The notes under the pieces: generated by a model
What the model saw: the letters and a program-made list of their open reading frames with translations, nothing else
Database searches by the model: none
What the model was told of the DNA's origin: nothing
IMG/VR virus record: IMGVR_UViG_3300035156_000099
Span: 1-60,741 of that record
Direction: 5' to 3' (one strand)
Source: a virus
DNA: 60,741 nucleotides
Shown here: positions 25,028 to 33,265 of the stretch, in pieces
How positions within the stretch are numbered: position 1 is the first letter of the stretch
Layout of the letters: the number at the start of each line of letters is the position of its first letter
Translations under genes and position numbers: made by a program

Positions 25028-26146
25028 TTAAGCGCCCGAGTTCGGCAGATAGTGGTCGACAGCTACCACGCCGAAGTCTTGAACCGACTTGTCGTAGATG
25101 CTGTAGAACTGCGGTTTTTTGAAGCCGATGAAACGGTCGAGGGAGACGCCCATTTGGGTGTCATAGTTGAACAACTTCTCAACCCAGCCCGCGCCGCCCT
25201 GATCGATGTCAGCGAAGCCAAGAGCCTGCGAACCCAGCAGCAGGGTGCGAGTGCCGTTGATGTTGCCGCCCGCGCCCCACTTCTGGCCCGCAGGTGCGCC
25301 CAAGGTGGTGTAGACCTTGTTCGACTCATGGATGATTGCGCCGTCAACCGTGATGGTTGCGCCGGTGAACCATGGGTTGTTGTCGCCGCGAACGCCTGCG
25401 TTGGTGATACCGTTCTGCCACAGCGGGTCCATTTTCAGGGCCGCCAGGGTGCCGGGCTGAACCAGCAGGACGAAATACTCTTTGCCGCCGGAGATCACCG
25501 GACGAATGTGGTGCGACTTCGCATAAGCGATGAGGTCCACGATCATCTTGTATTTCGGGATACCGGTAGCGGCGATCGCGGCGGTGCTACCGGCGATCAG
25601 ATTAGAGCCGTCCCAGGTCAGATACCGTTTCGATGAGGGGGCACTCACGTCAGCGGCAAAAGCCAGGCCTGGGAAGGCGGAACCGACACGTGCCGAGCCG
25701 TCGGTGTTGAAGTTATAGGCGATGCCCGACAGAGTCAGGATTGCCAGTTCGTCAACACGCTGGGCCAGCCAGTTGGAAAGACGGCCGCGAGCCATGCGGC
25801 GGAAGTCGATAACGGACTTCTGCTCGGCCAGCTTGCCCTTGCTGCGCACCGCGTTGGAGATCAGATCAATCTGGATCTCCTGGAAGTACGCCTGCATTTC
25901 TTCTTCGTTGCCTTCACGCCAGTTGTCACCGGTGACGCCATCGCCGACGAGGTCAGCGACCAGGTTCATGATGACCTGGGTGCCCTTCTCGGTTTTGGTC
26001 AGCTCAGTGATGTGCTGGACGATTGCGGATTCGCCGTCGCCGAGGAATTTGTTCAGGAACATGTCGTCCCGAGCGGATTCCCAGGTCTTTTTGGACCAGT
26101 AGACTTTTTGCTGCGGCTGCAGGGCCGCAAAGTTGGTAGTTGCCAT
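25028..26146 (-). CDS. Major capsid protein, N4 gp56 family (DUF4043-like)
   Basis: 372 aa. MATTNFAALQPQQKVYWSKK...NKFLGDGESAIVQHITELTKTEKGTQ matches the N4 gp56/DUF4043 capsid family, including KTWESARDD and the E(I/L)QIDLISNAVRSKGKLAEQ helix that aligns with the HK97-fold spine. A 210-nt leader with hairpins precedes it. The neighbours are scaffold, portal and terminase in standard order. It forms the icosahedral shell. Confidence 0.92.
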   Translation of the reverse strand: MATTNFAALQPQQKVYWSKKTWESARDDMFLNKFLGDGESAIVQHITELTKTEKGTQVIMNLVADLVGDGVTGDNWREGNEEEMQAYFQEIQIDLISNAVRSKGKLAEQKSVIDFRRMARGRLSNWLAQRVDELAILTLSGIAYNFNTDGSARVGSAFPGLAFAADVSAPSSKRYLTWDGSNLIAGSTAAIAATGIPKYKMIVDLIAYAKSHHIRPVISGGKEYFVLLVQPGTLAALKMDPLWQNGITNAGVRGDNNPWFTGATITVDGAIIHESNKVYTTLGAPAGQKWGAGGNINGTRTLLLGSQALGFADIDQGGAGWVEKLFNYDTQMGVSLDRFIGFKKPQFYSIYDKSVQDFGVVAVDHYLPNSGA

Positions 26147-26358
26147 GAGGGCAGTTCCTATGAAGGTGGCTTTGTGGTTCTGGGTATGTCGCCACCCTCG
26201 CGAGGACAGGTTTGTGCGCTCCTGATGCGCTTGAAACGGTCAGCTTTACGCCCTGCTGGCGAGAGACACCGTGACTCGGTGAGCGAGCTACTCGGGCGTG
26301 TCATCCACTGCGAAAGCTGGATGACGTCCTTGTCCCGATGGCGTAGCAGTTACGAACT
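26147..26358 (-). other. Long structured 5' leader of the capsid gene
   Basis: 212 nt with no gene. It contains a perfect 8-bp hairpin (GTCATCCA/TGGATGAC), a CACCG/CGGTG hairpin and a CCTCGCGAGG palindrome, then AGGAACTGCCCTC before the ATG. The other late elements lie 25-80 nt from their gene; this one is 212 nt away, so the leader is unusually long and probably stabilises or regulates the capsid mRNA. Confidence 0.5.
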
Positions 26359-26382
26359 TATGTGACTGGATTGGCCCGTCAA
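26359..26382 (-). promoter_or_regulatory. Bipartite late element, copy 4 (capsid)
   Basis: TTGACG, 12 nt, CACATA, with AATCCAGT before CACATA. It abuts the stop codon of the scaffold gene and starts the capsid leader. Best match to the consensus. Confidence 0.7.
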
Positions 26383-27342
26383 CTACACGACATCACCGGC
26401 CAGTGCGGCCTCGTCTTCGGCGGATAGGCTTTTCAGCTCTTTCCCGGTCATCTTCGACACGTCCAGGCTTGAAGCCCGTGCACCGACACCTGCTGGCTTG
26501 CCCGGCACCTTGGCGGCACGGTCCAAACCTTTCTGCAGGTCTGGCTTGACCGGTGCCGGAACTGCTGGTGCAGCTTCGGACTTGGTTGTGGCATACCGAG
26601 GGCCGATCTTCGCGGCGGCAAGCTCCAGCGCTTCGGCCGGGGTCTTGCCCTTGGCGACAAAGTGCTGATGCCAGACCAGCGTCTCGTCGATTGCGTCCTG
26701 ATTCTTGTCGTCGCTGTCGACGCTGAGGAATGGGAACGCGGCGTAGGCCTTGTTCAGCGCGAGCTCGAACTCAAGCTTGGTGCGTTTGGCGTCGTCAGTG
26801 GCCTTGTTCGCCTGGTACCGACGATCTGCAACCTGTTCTGCCTCGGCGATGGCGGACCTACGCTCTTCGGCACGGATCTCGGCACGGATCTGCTTGGCCT
26901 TAGTGGTATCGCCATCCATGGATGCGGCAAGATAGCGATCCTCGGCTTCATCGAAGTCGTAATCGGCCGGAGCGTCTTCCTTCTTGGGTGCCGCCGCAGG
27001 CGCGGTCCCTTTGGCGCGCGCCAGTTCCTCTTCCAGTTCCAGTACCCGTGCCCGGTGCGCTTTGGCCTCGTCGTTCTTCTCCTGGAATCGCGAGTGCGGC
27101 ACCATCTTCGACTTGTTGTCTTCTCCAGCGATGGCGGCCAGCGTGTCGGCGTCGTATTCCGGCTTGTCGTTCGCCGCGTCAACGTCAGCGCCTGCATCGG
27201 TAAGCGCAGCCTTCGAGGCGGCAGGCACATCGCCCTTGGTGTCGTCCGGTGGCGTGTAATCCTCGCCACTCAGCGCGGCCTCTTCTGCCAGGCGTGCGTC
27301 GATGGCTTCCTGCGATTCTTGTACTGCTTCAGCTTTGCTCAT
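26383..27342 (-). CDS. Scaffolding protein, 319 aa
   Basis: Strongly acidic and helical, rich in Ala/Glu/Asp/Lys. It has a coiled coil at about 85-110 (NDEAKAHRARVLELEEELAR) and another at about 140-185 (DTTKAKQIRAEIRAEERRSA). It contains no catalytic motif. It lies directly between the portal block and the capsid gene. These are the features of podovirus scaffolds, which direct procapsid assembly and then leave. The C-terminus is charged (MTGKELKSLSAEDEAALAGD). Confidence 0.78.
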   Translation of the reverse strand: MSKAEAVQESQEAIDARLAEEAALSGEDYTPPDDTKGDVPAASKAALTDAGADVDAANDKPEYDADTLAAIAGEDNKSKMVPHSRFQEKNDEAKAHRARVLELEEELARAKGTAPAAAPKKEDAPADYDFDEAEDRYLAASMDGDTTKAKQIRAEIRAEERRSAIAEAEQVADRRYQANKATDDAKRTKLEFELALNKAYAAFPFLSVDSDDKNQDAIDETLVWHQHFVAKGKTPAEALELAAAKIGPRYATTKSEAAPAVPAPVKPDLQKGLDRAAKVPGKPAGVGARASSLDVSKMTGKELKSLSAEDEAALAGDVV

Positions 27343-27365
27343 GATTTGCCCCTGAGTGCTCGTGA

Positions 27366-27530
27366 TTACTTGGCGATCTTCTGCAGTTCGGCCATTTTTT
27401 CTTTGGCCAATGCCTGCGCGGCTTTCAGTCGTTTCGGGTCTTTCTGAATATCGGCGGCCTCGGCCAGCGAACGAAGGTCCTGCTCAACCTTCCATTTCAT
27501 GTCATCTGCGACCATGTCGGACTTGCTCAT
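27366..27530 (-). CDS. Small helical protein between portal and scaffold, 54 aa
   Basis: MSKSDMVADDMKWKVEQDLR then SLAEAADIQKDPKRLKAAQA. The ATG at 27530 overlaps the portal stop (ATGA), and the codons read smoothly to TAA at 27366. An all-helical charged miniprotein, possibly a scaffold or portal helper. The coupled start and the lack of alternatives support it as real. Confidence 0.65.
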   Translation of the reverse strand: MSKSDMVADDMKWKVEQDLRSLAEAADIQKDPKRLKAAQALAKEKMAELQKIAK

Positions 27531-29704
27531 GCGGGTACTCCTTCGATGCGCTGGGTTTCGATACCGGTGTCCATACCTACAGCAGGACTTGCCGGTGTGA
27601 GCGGGTTGGTGTTCTTCGGTAGGTCAGGTGCAGCCAGAACGGTGCCGGTGTACTCGGGCACGATTGGCGCGGCGTTGTGGTCGACGTAGCCCGCAGACAG
27701 GAGCAGCGCGTCGGCAAGGTTCGCTGTTGCCGGCGTCTGGGCGATGGTCGCGGCGGTCTGAATGGCGCTGAATTGAGCCGTGACGGATTTGGCAACGGTG
27801 TCTGCGCGGGTGTCGTCCGCTTGAGCCTTGAGTAAGTCCAGGCTGGCGGCCGACTTCGCGGCATCGGCCTGCGAGCGAGTGGTTTCTGCCTGAGTCTTCT
27901 GCGCCTGAGCCGCCAAAAGGTCTGCCTTCGCCTGCAAGGTCGGATCCACTGGTGCGGCCGGCTGTTGCGACATCGCGTCGACGATTTCCTGCTTATTCGC
28001 CAGATTCGAGTAACCAATGATGAACGGCCACGGGATGTTGGCACCCTTCTCGTTAAGCTCGATCGCTTGCAGGAACTGACTGTTCTCGAAGGTGATCTGC
28101 GCCGGCGCCTCAGTGATGACCACGTCGTATTCGCCGATGGTCAAATCGTTGAGGATGCGTGCGTCAGCCTGCGGCCAGTTGAGCGGGATCTCGGTGGTTG
28201 ACTCTTTTCCCGACGGATCAGATTCGGTTATACGCATGATCCGTGGCTGGTCGTAATACATCTGGACCAGTTCCAGTATCCGCGTGGCGACCATCGAGCG
28301 AGTCCGGCCAAGGTTGTCCAACGGCACGGCCAACTGTTGCTGTGCAGCGAACTGGCGGGTCTGGATGGCAATGCCCGAGACTTCGTTGCTCTGTGCTCCC
28401 GACATCGCCTGATTGACACCGGTGGCCGTTTCCAGCAGCGCCGAGGCACGGTCGATGATGCGATCGAAGCCGGTAGGCACTTGGTTGGGCTGAATCTTCT
28501 GAGGTCGGTCCTCAGTCGGGGTCTTGGACTTGATCACCAGGTGCAGACCCGTTTCAGCCCCTCGGTCGGCCAATTCACCGTCGGCCATGTTGGTGAGCGT
28601 ACCGGCAACGGTGATCCAGCCACTGTTCGCCGTGGTGTTGATGATGTGCAGGAACTGGCTCATCGACTTATTCAGGAGCTGCTGCGGCCCGATCGCGTCA
28701 TCGACAAGGCCGCGAGTCTTGCCGCGGCGGAACGTCGGGAAGAACGGAACGACCGTGAAGTGATTGAACGGGGACCAGTCGTCGTGCAGGACCTTGTCCT
28801 TTGTGGTGATCAACCAGCGCACACGGCGGACCTTGCGCTTCTGGCGAATCCCACCGGCGGCAATCATCTCGTCAACGGCATTGGGGTTGATGTCTTCAAC
28901 CAGCCGGATATCGCCGGTCGCGCTGATCACGACATCTGCCGTATCCATCTGCCAGAACTGGCGATCGATGATGCGATAGCGCTTGGTGGACTTGTCGTCC
29001 TCGTCCTCACCGTAGAACTCGGGGAAGAACGCATCGGCGTCGCCGAACTTGGCGCGCTCTACGTCATCAGCCACAGGCAGGAAGGTGTCGCCTGAATAGT
29101 CCTCGTCATCCAGAGCCTTCAGGGCTTTGGTGCCCATCAGCATTTCGATCTCGACCTGAGTCAGCATTCGGGTGATGGTCACGTCGGCCCAATCATCCGG
29201 GTCGTAGCTGTTCGCGTCCGGGTCAGGGATCACGTCCATCGGATCAAGGATGTCGATCTTGATCTCGCCGAGGATTGTGTCGGCGTAACTCATGCGGATG
29301 TCGAAATAGCCGCGCTGCTGGATCACGCCGTCGCTGAAAACCTGCGTCTCTTTGAAGTGCAGCTCGTTGTTGTCGGCGATCTGCATGGCGAGCTTGGAAA
29401 GCGTGCTCGCGGTCTCGGCATCTGCTGCACCGGCGCGAGGACGGAACCCAATGTCCATGCGATTGCCAATCTGATACCCGACTGCAGCGTTGATCTTGTT
29501 CTTGATCTGGTTGAACTCGAGCGCAGGGCGCCCGGCATCAGCCAGGATTTGCCGGTCGATGTCCTTCCACTGGCAGCCCCCGCCCAGGTAGTAGTTCTCG
29601 CACTCGCGCGCCTTCTCGACGTAATCGCGGTGACCACGGTTCAGGCCGTACTCGTAGCGGGACCAGTTGTCCGTCGCTTTTTGGTTGTCGGAGGCTTCAG
29701 CCAT
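27527..29704 (-). CDS. Portal protein, P22 type
   Basis: 725 aa from ATG 29704 (MAEASDNQKATDNWSRYEYG), the same length class as P22 gp1 (725 aa). Recognisable portal features: ECENYYLGGGCQWKDIDRQI, RPALEFNQIKNKINAAVGYQ, a DPMDVIPDPDANSYDPDDWADV block and a long helical C-terminus rich in Ala/Gln (about 600-680), like the P22 barrel. It forms the dodecameric DNA gate and docks the terminase. The GTG 9 nt upstream (29713) is an alternative start. It overlaps TerL by a few bases. Confidence 0.92.
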   Translation of the reverse strand: MAEASDNQKATDNWSRYEYGLNRGHRDYVEKARECENYYLGGGCQWKDIDRQILADAGRPALEFNQIKNKINAAVGYQIGNRMDIGFRPRAGAADAETASTLSKLAMQIADNNELHFKETQVFSDGVIQQRGYFDIRMSYADTILGEIKIDILDPMDVIPDPDANSYDPDDWADVTITRMLTQVEIEMLMGTKALKALDDEDYSGDTFLPVADDVERAKFGDADAFFPEFYGEDEDDKSTKRYRIIDRQFWQMDTADVVISATGDIRLVEDINPNAVDEMIAAGGIRQKRKVRRVRWLITTKDKVLHDDWSPFNHFTVVPFFPTFRRGKTRGLVDDAIGPQQLLNKSMSQFLHIINTTANSGWITVAGTLTNMADGELADRGAETGLHLVIKSKTPTEDRPQKIQPNQVPTGFDRIIDRASALLETATGVNQAMSGAQSNEVSGIAIQTRQFAAQQQLAVPLDNLGRTRSMVATRILELVQMYYDQPRIMRITESDPSGKESTTEIPLNWPQADARILNDLTIGEYDVVITEAPAQITFENSQFLQAIELNEKGANIPWPFIIGYSNLANKQEIVDAMSQQPAAPVDPTLQAKADLLAAQAQKTQAETTRSQADAAKSAASLDLLKAQADDTRADTVAKSVTAQFSAIQTAATIAQTPATANLADALLLSAGYVDHNAAPIVPEYTGTVLAAPDLPKNTNPLTPASPAVGMDTGIETQRIEGVPA

Positions 29705-29705
29705 A

Positions 29706-31244
29706 TCAGGCACTCATCGCAGATTTACGAGCGTTCCGGCGCATTAGCTGAGCCTTCCAGTCTTCGGTGAATTGGTCGTCAGCGGAAACAGGCTCGGCGA
29801 ATGTCAGAGCCAGTGCGTCGCCGTCGTCTGGGGAGCGGCCGATGATCTTCTTGGCCTCTTCCTTCGGAAGGAGCTTGAGTTGCCCGTTGCTGGTGTACTT
29901 GTCCTTGGCAGCGGACGTCAGGTCGCCGTGCAGCTGGTCGTCGTCTGGGATCGATGGGGTGATGTCGTCGTGAATCCACTCAGCCATCTCGCCCCACATC
30001 TCACAGCGCTTGTTGGCGTATTTGCGGGAGTCGGTGGCGGATGAGCCGAAGTTCACGGCAGTGACGCGATCACCGAAGCCCAATTCGACAAGGCGGTCGT
30101 AAATGCCAGCACCCAGCCCGCCGATGTCGATGAACATCATGCGGATGGTCGTATCGTCCATGAGCATGCGCGCGGCCTGGCCGGCTACAGCCATGGTGTC
30201 GGGTACGTTGTTGCGCTCGATACCCCATGCCGCCCTGCCCTGACGATGGATGAACGTCGAGGTGTCGCCACCGCGTGCCGGGTCGAGGCCGACGACGTGG
30301 GCACCAATGCGCTTGGTGTGCTTGATCAGCTTCTTGCGCGCCAGCGAGACCTTGACGGTCTTGATCAGCGGCTTGTGGCCGACCTTCTGGAAGGCCAGAT
30401 CGGGCGTGGCCGGGTATTCCTGATTGAACCAGTCCTCATCGCCAGCAAAGTCGGTGTCGATCTTTGCGCGGCGCCAGGCCATCTGCTCTTCATCGAGGTC
30501 GTAAGCCTCCATGTATTCGTAATCGTCTTCGCTCATCTCGAACGCTTTCGGGACGGCGCGGCGGTAGCCCTTCTCGATAAACCACGGGATGAACACGGCC
30601 ATGTAGTCGGATTTGCCCGAGACGGCCATGACCCACATCTGGTGGAACAGGTTGCCCATGCCGTTAGCGGTGGACTCGATGACGACTTCGCTGCCCTCAA
30701 TGAGGGGCACGGTCTGCCCGAGACCGGCCATGATTTTCTGCGCGTTCGGCCAGAAGGCCATTTCGGACCCATGAAGGTATTGGATGGTGTCGGACCGGCC
30801 TGCGCCTGGGCTTCCTGCGGTGGCTACCTTGTACCCGCTGCGCAACTTGGCGAATGACAGCTCGGTACCGGAGTTTGCCTTGGTGGTCGGGCGTAAGGTG
30901 CTGTCGCTGAGCTCGAAAAACGTCTTCGCCATGCCGAACAGGTTCTGCGTGGCTGCGTCCAGGTGAGTCAGGATCATCGTGCGCTTGCCGAAGCCCATGC
31001 TTGTGCGCTTGTAGAAACGGGCGGCTGTGTAGGTGCTGATGCCCTGCTGACGCCCCTTCAAAGTAATCGCGCGAACCCAGCCCTTCTCTGCCGCCTGCTG
31101 CTCAAGGCGCCCATGCAACGCCCGCTGCGCGTCGTTCCACACGAACGGCAGGATTTCTCCCTCCTTCGTGCGGATCTTCAGATTGCGCGCGCAGTAAAGC
31201 TCATCGTCGGTGATGAGCTGGGTGAGCATGGCGTCTGCGGACAT
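29706..31244 (-). CDS. terL: Terminase large subunit
   Basis: 512 aa. The Walker A variant GRQQGIST is near 64-71, a Walker-B-like block IQYLHGSEMAFW near 155-165 and the coupling motif VIESTANG near 187-195. The C-terminal RNaseH-fold nuclease begins GLDPARGGDTSTF and ends with DDGDALALTFA. It packages DNA into proheads with the TerS at 32744. In contrast to most phages, several small genes and the Acb2-like gene lie between TerS and TerL. Confidence 0.93.
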   Translation of the reverse strand: MSADAMLTQLITDDELYCARNLKIRTKEGEILPFVWNDAQRALHGRLEQQAAEKGWVRAITLKGRQQGISTYTAARFYKRTSMGFGKRTMILTHLDAATQNLFGMAKTFFELSDSTLRPTTKANSGTELSFAKLRSGYKVATAGSPGAGRSDTIQYLHGSEMAFWPNAQKIMAGLGQTVPLIEGSEVVIESTANGMGNLFHQMWVMAVSGKSDYMAVFIPWFIEKGYRRAVPKAFEMSEDDYEYMEAYDLDEEQMAWRRAKIDTDFAGDEDWFNQEYPATPDLAFQKVGHKPLIKTVKVSLARKKLIKHTKRIGAHVVGLDPARGGDTSTFIHRQGRAAWGIERNNVPDTMAVAGQAARMLMDDTTIRMMFIDIGGLGAGIYDRLVELGFGDRVTAVNFGSSATDSRKYANKRCEMWGEMAEWIHDDITPSIPDDDQLHGDLTSAAKDKYTSNGQLKLLPKEEAKKIIGRSPDDGDALALTFAEPVSADDQFTEDWKAQLMRRNARKSAMSA

Positions 31245-31247
31245 GGG

Positions 31248-31478
31248 TTAAACGAACGGATCGGCAGGTTTGGCGATAGACCGAACGAACCACATGAAGC
31301 CTTGCTGCAGGTTCGTCTTTGCCAGAGAAAGCAAGCGAGGATCTACACCTTCAATCTCGCCAATCTGCTTGAACAGTTCGCCGGCGTCCGCCTCAAGCGC
31401 CTTGATGGAATTCATCCCGTCAATTTCCGACTGGCTGAGGTCGCGGTAACCGCTGATCTTCTTGTGCTGATTGTCCAT
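31248..31478 (-). CDS. acb2: Acb2-like cyclic-nucleotide sponge (anti-CBASS)
   Basis: 76 aa. The opening H-x-x-ISGYRDLSQSEIDGMNSIK and closing LSLAKTNLQQGFMWFVRSIAKP match the Acb2 family (Acb2/Tad1 hairpin domain). Tyr11 and Lys26, reported as the nucleotide-contacting residues of Acb2, fall at exactly those positions here. Acb2 hexamers sequester cyclic signals and block CBASS abortive defence. The gene lies directly before TerL and has its own late element 42 nt upstream, preceded by a terminator. Confidence 0.82.
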   Translation of the reverse strand: MDNQHKKISGYRDLSQSEIDGMNSIKALEADAGELFKQIGEIEGVDPRLLSLAKTNLQQGFMWFVRSIAKPADPFV

Positions 31479-31520
31479 GCCCTGCCCCTATCTCGATTAT
31501 CGAAATGACGGGTCCGAGGC

Positions 31521-31544
31521 TATGTGACTGGAATTTCAGTGCAA
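31521..31544 (-). promoter_or_regulatory. Bipartite late element, copy 5 (acb2/terL)
   Basis: TTGCAC, 12 nt, CACATA with ATTCCAGT preceding; about 42 nt before ATG 31478. It follows a hairpin at 31554-31577. Confidence 0.7.
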
Positions 31545-31553
31545 CAGGTGTGA

Positions 31554-31577
31554 CAAAGCCCGCAGCGTGGCGGGCTT
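31554..31577 (-). terminator. Weak terminator between 31594-31887 and acb2
   Basis: GCCCGC/GCGGGC stem (31558-31563, 31570-31575) with a 6-nt loop, followed by only TTTG on the minus strand. Located exactly between one gene and the next late element. Confidence 0.5.
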
Positions 31578-31593
31578 CGGCATTGCATAAGGA

Positions 31594-31887
31594 TCAAATT
31601 TCGAGGCGGGCGATAACCGACTCCAGCGTTTCTGCTGCTGAGTACAGCAGGTCAGCCAAAGAATCAATCTGGCGAGCCAGAGGAGCGCCACATTTCACTT
31701 CTTTGAGACCGGTTCCACCAGCAGGCGCCTGCTCCCTGGACACGGAAGCCAGACGGTCATTAAGCTGGGAAATGAGCATACATAGCGATTCTGCACAGCT
31801 CTCCGCTCGATGGAGGCGGCTGAATACTTCAGGCAGATCTGAAGTGCCTGCTGGAGTGGAGTTGATGCCAATTGGTTGTGCGCTCAT
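31594..31887 (-). CDS. Hypothetical helical protein, 97 aa
   Basis: Start at ATG 31887 (MSAQPIGINSTPAGTSDLPE) with an AGGGGC site. Two helical segments (VFSRLHRAESCAESLCMLIS, QIDSLADLLYSAAETLESVI) suggest a small helical bundle. The leader is related to that of acb2 (both have TCG-AATGACG and a late element), as if the two units arose by duplication of the promoter. Function unknown; another small accessory gene of this class is possible. Confidence 0.65.
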   Translation of the reverse strand: MSAQPIGINSTPAGTSDLPEVFSRLHRAESCAESLCMLISQLNDRLASVSREQAPAGGTGLKEVKCGAPLARQIDSLADLLYSAAETLESVIARLEI

Positions 31888-31927
31888 GTCATGCCCCTGA
31901 TGTGATTGTCGAATGACGTGCTCAGGG

Positions 31928-31951
31928 TCTGTGACTAGAGCGGGACAGCAA
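31928..31951 (-). promoter_or_regulatory. Bipartite late element, copy 6
   Basis: TTGCTG, 12 nt, CACAGA, with CTCTAGT before CACAGA; about 40 nt upstream of ATG 31887. A slightly degenerate copy. Confidence 0.55.
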
Positions 31952-32001
31952 GCACAAAAAACCCCGATCAAAGCCGGTTTTTCGTCAGGAAATTATTGTT
32001 G

Positions 32002-32325
32002 CTACACGAGCTCAACGAGATTTAGATTTATTCTCTCTCCGGCCTTGAATGGCTTGGCATGGCCGCACGCTTCAACCGCCACCACCTTGTACTTAGCTCC
32101 AGAGATGCTGACAAATTTAAGATGATTGAAGTCATCGCACTCAACCGGATTTTCAGTCGCTATGACCAGCCCCCTCCCGGGGATGTTGAATCGGGACAGC
32201 TCGGGAACGTCATAGGCTTCATTGGGTGCTGATGCGCCGTGCACAGGATAGACCCTACCATCGATCTCTTTAACCAATTGGCCTACGCGAATAGAAGCGC
32301 CTGCCACTAATGTCGAATTATTCAT
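32002..32325 (-). CDS. Hypothetical beta-rich protein, 107 aa
   Basis: MNNSTLVAGASIRVGQLVKE...KFVSISGAKYKVVAVEACGHAK. Small beta-barrel-like pattern with a Lys-rich tail; no family recognised. It stands alone between a late element and the inverted-repeat element at 32452. About 170 nt upstream hold no gene. Visibly lower GC than its neighbours. Confidence 0.6.
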   Translation of the reverse strand: MNNSTLVAGASIRVGQLVKEIDGRVYPVHGASAPNEAYDVPELSRFNIPGRGLVIATENPVECDDFNHLKFVSISGAKYKVVAVEACGHAKPFKAGERINLNLVELV

Positions 32326-32451
32326 ATCAACTACCTCTAGCCGATGACCTCAGTTGGATGCGGCAGGTGATGAGGTAATCACCGTTCGGGAGCTACCCTA
32401 GCCGCATTGGGATTCTATCAGTGATGCGTTGTAGGCGATCTGGAAATTATC

Positions 32452-32490
32452 GTGCGCGCCACGATTTGCCTTGGTGGCGTTTCGTGGCGC
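32452..32490. repeat. Inverted-repeat element, copy A
   Basis: Outer arms GTGCGCGCCACG and CGTTTCGTGGCGC are separated by 14 nt. Both arms are identical to those at 43355-43392, where the spacer is 13 nt. It lies in the intergenic gap just downstream of the TM gene 32494-32691. No T-run, so it is probably not a terminator. Confidence 0.6.
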
Positions 32491-32493
32491 TGG

Positions 32494-32691
32494 TTAAATC
32501 TCAATGCCAAGAATTCGCGTAGCGACGATCAGGCCAAGCAGCAGCGTGATTATGGAAGTCACAGATGCGGCGAACGATATGCCTGCGATCGCAACGAGCT
32601 TTCTCATGCCAGTGGGCGTGCTGGGCAGGCAGAAAAAGAAGAACACAAGGTTCAGCGCCCACATGATGGCGAACGCTATGCAAGGCCTCAT
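32494..32691 (-). CDS. Small two-TM membrane protein, 65 aa
   Basis: Starts MRPCIAFAIMWALNLVFFFF at an ATG overlapping the stop of the preceding mini-ORF (ATGA). Two strongly hydrophobic segments (2-22, 31-58) make up most of the protein. Next to TerS. A holin-like or membrane-interacting role is possible but not shown. Confidence 0.6.
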   Translation of the reverse strand: MRPCIAFAIMWALNLVFFFFCLPSTPTGMRKLVAIAGISFAASVTSIITLLLGLIVATRILGIEI

Positions 32692-32747
32692 ACCTTCGCC
32701 TCCATCAGCCGCGCCAGGCGGTCTTCGTAGGATTCTTCGCCTGTCAC
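32688..32747 (-). CDS. 19-aa mini-ORF repeating the TerS tail
   Basis: GTG start overlaps the TerS stop (GTGA) and the stop overlaps the next ATG (ATGA). It reads VTGEESYEDRLARLMEAKV, clearly a copy of the TerS C-terminus GEEPYEERLARLLKGEVA. It appears to be a short tandem duplication that kept translation coupling. Whether the peptide is functional is unknown. Confidence 0.5.
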   Translation of the reverse strand: MTGEESYEDRLARLMEAKV

Positions 32748-33265
32748 GCAACTTCCCCCTTGAGCAGTCGAGCAAGACGCTCCTCGTAAGGCTCCTCGCC
32801 GCCCTCATCGCCAATGTTGAATGCCTGGCGCTGGGCCTTGATGATCTTGAGCTGAGCGTCCAGGCCAGTGTTCACCGACCGGGCGTATTCACCGTGGGTG
32901 TCTTCGTTAACGCCCAATACGCTCAGGCCAGACTCCAGAGTGTCCACCAGTCTCTGCCAACGGGACAGGGCAGCAATGTGGGTGAAGACCAAGTTCGATG
33001 CGTCAGTGGCCTTCTCTTCAATGATCTCGTCATCTTCGCGCACCGATAGATGCGCAGTGCGCGAACTCATGCGCGATATTTTGGCGCGGGTTGCCGCAGC
33101 TACTTGATTTGTAAGGTCCCTAGACCATTCTGCAACCTTCGCGCGGCTGCGCAATGTGCTCTCGCTGATACCGTGCTTCTCGCCCACTCTACGGACTGAC
33201 AGTTGCCCGGCCCGGTAGTCCTCTTCGATAGCCGACCAGTTTGGTTCCGACTTAGAAGAGGACAT
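32744..33265 (-). CDS. terS: Terminase small subunit
   Basis: 173 aa. The N-terminus has a helix-turn-helix (YRAGQLSVRRVGEKHGISES, TLRSRAKVAEW) as in DNA-recognising small terminases. A helical middle follows (SNLVFTHIAALSRWQRLVDT, LESGLSVLG), then an acidic tail. A GGGAGGTGATG site supports ATG 33265. It recognises packaging sites and hands DNA to TerL. The downstream region repeats its last codons (32688-32747). Confidence 0.82.
   Translation of the reverse strand: MSSSKSEPNWSAIEEDYRAGQLSVRRVGEKHGISESTLRSRAKVAEWSRDLTNQVAAATRAKISRMSSRTAHLSVREDDEIIEEKATDASNLVFTHIAALSRWQRLVDTLESGLSVLGVNEDTHGEYARSVNTGLDAQLKIIKAQRQAFNIGDEGGEEPYEERLARLLKGEVA

Noticed and set aside
24620-25636. Plus-strand 338-codon open frame
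   Set aside because: Antisense to the capsid and decoration genes.
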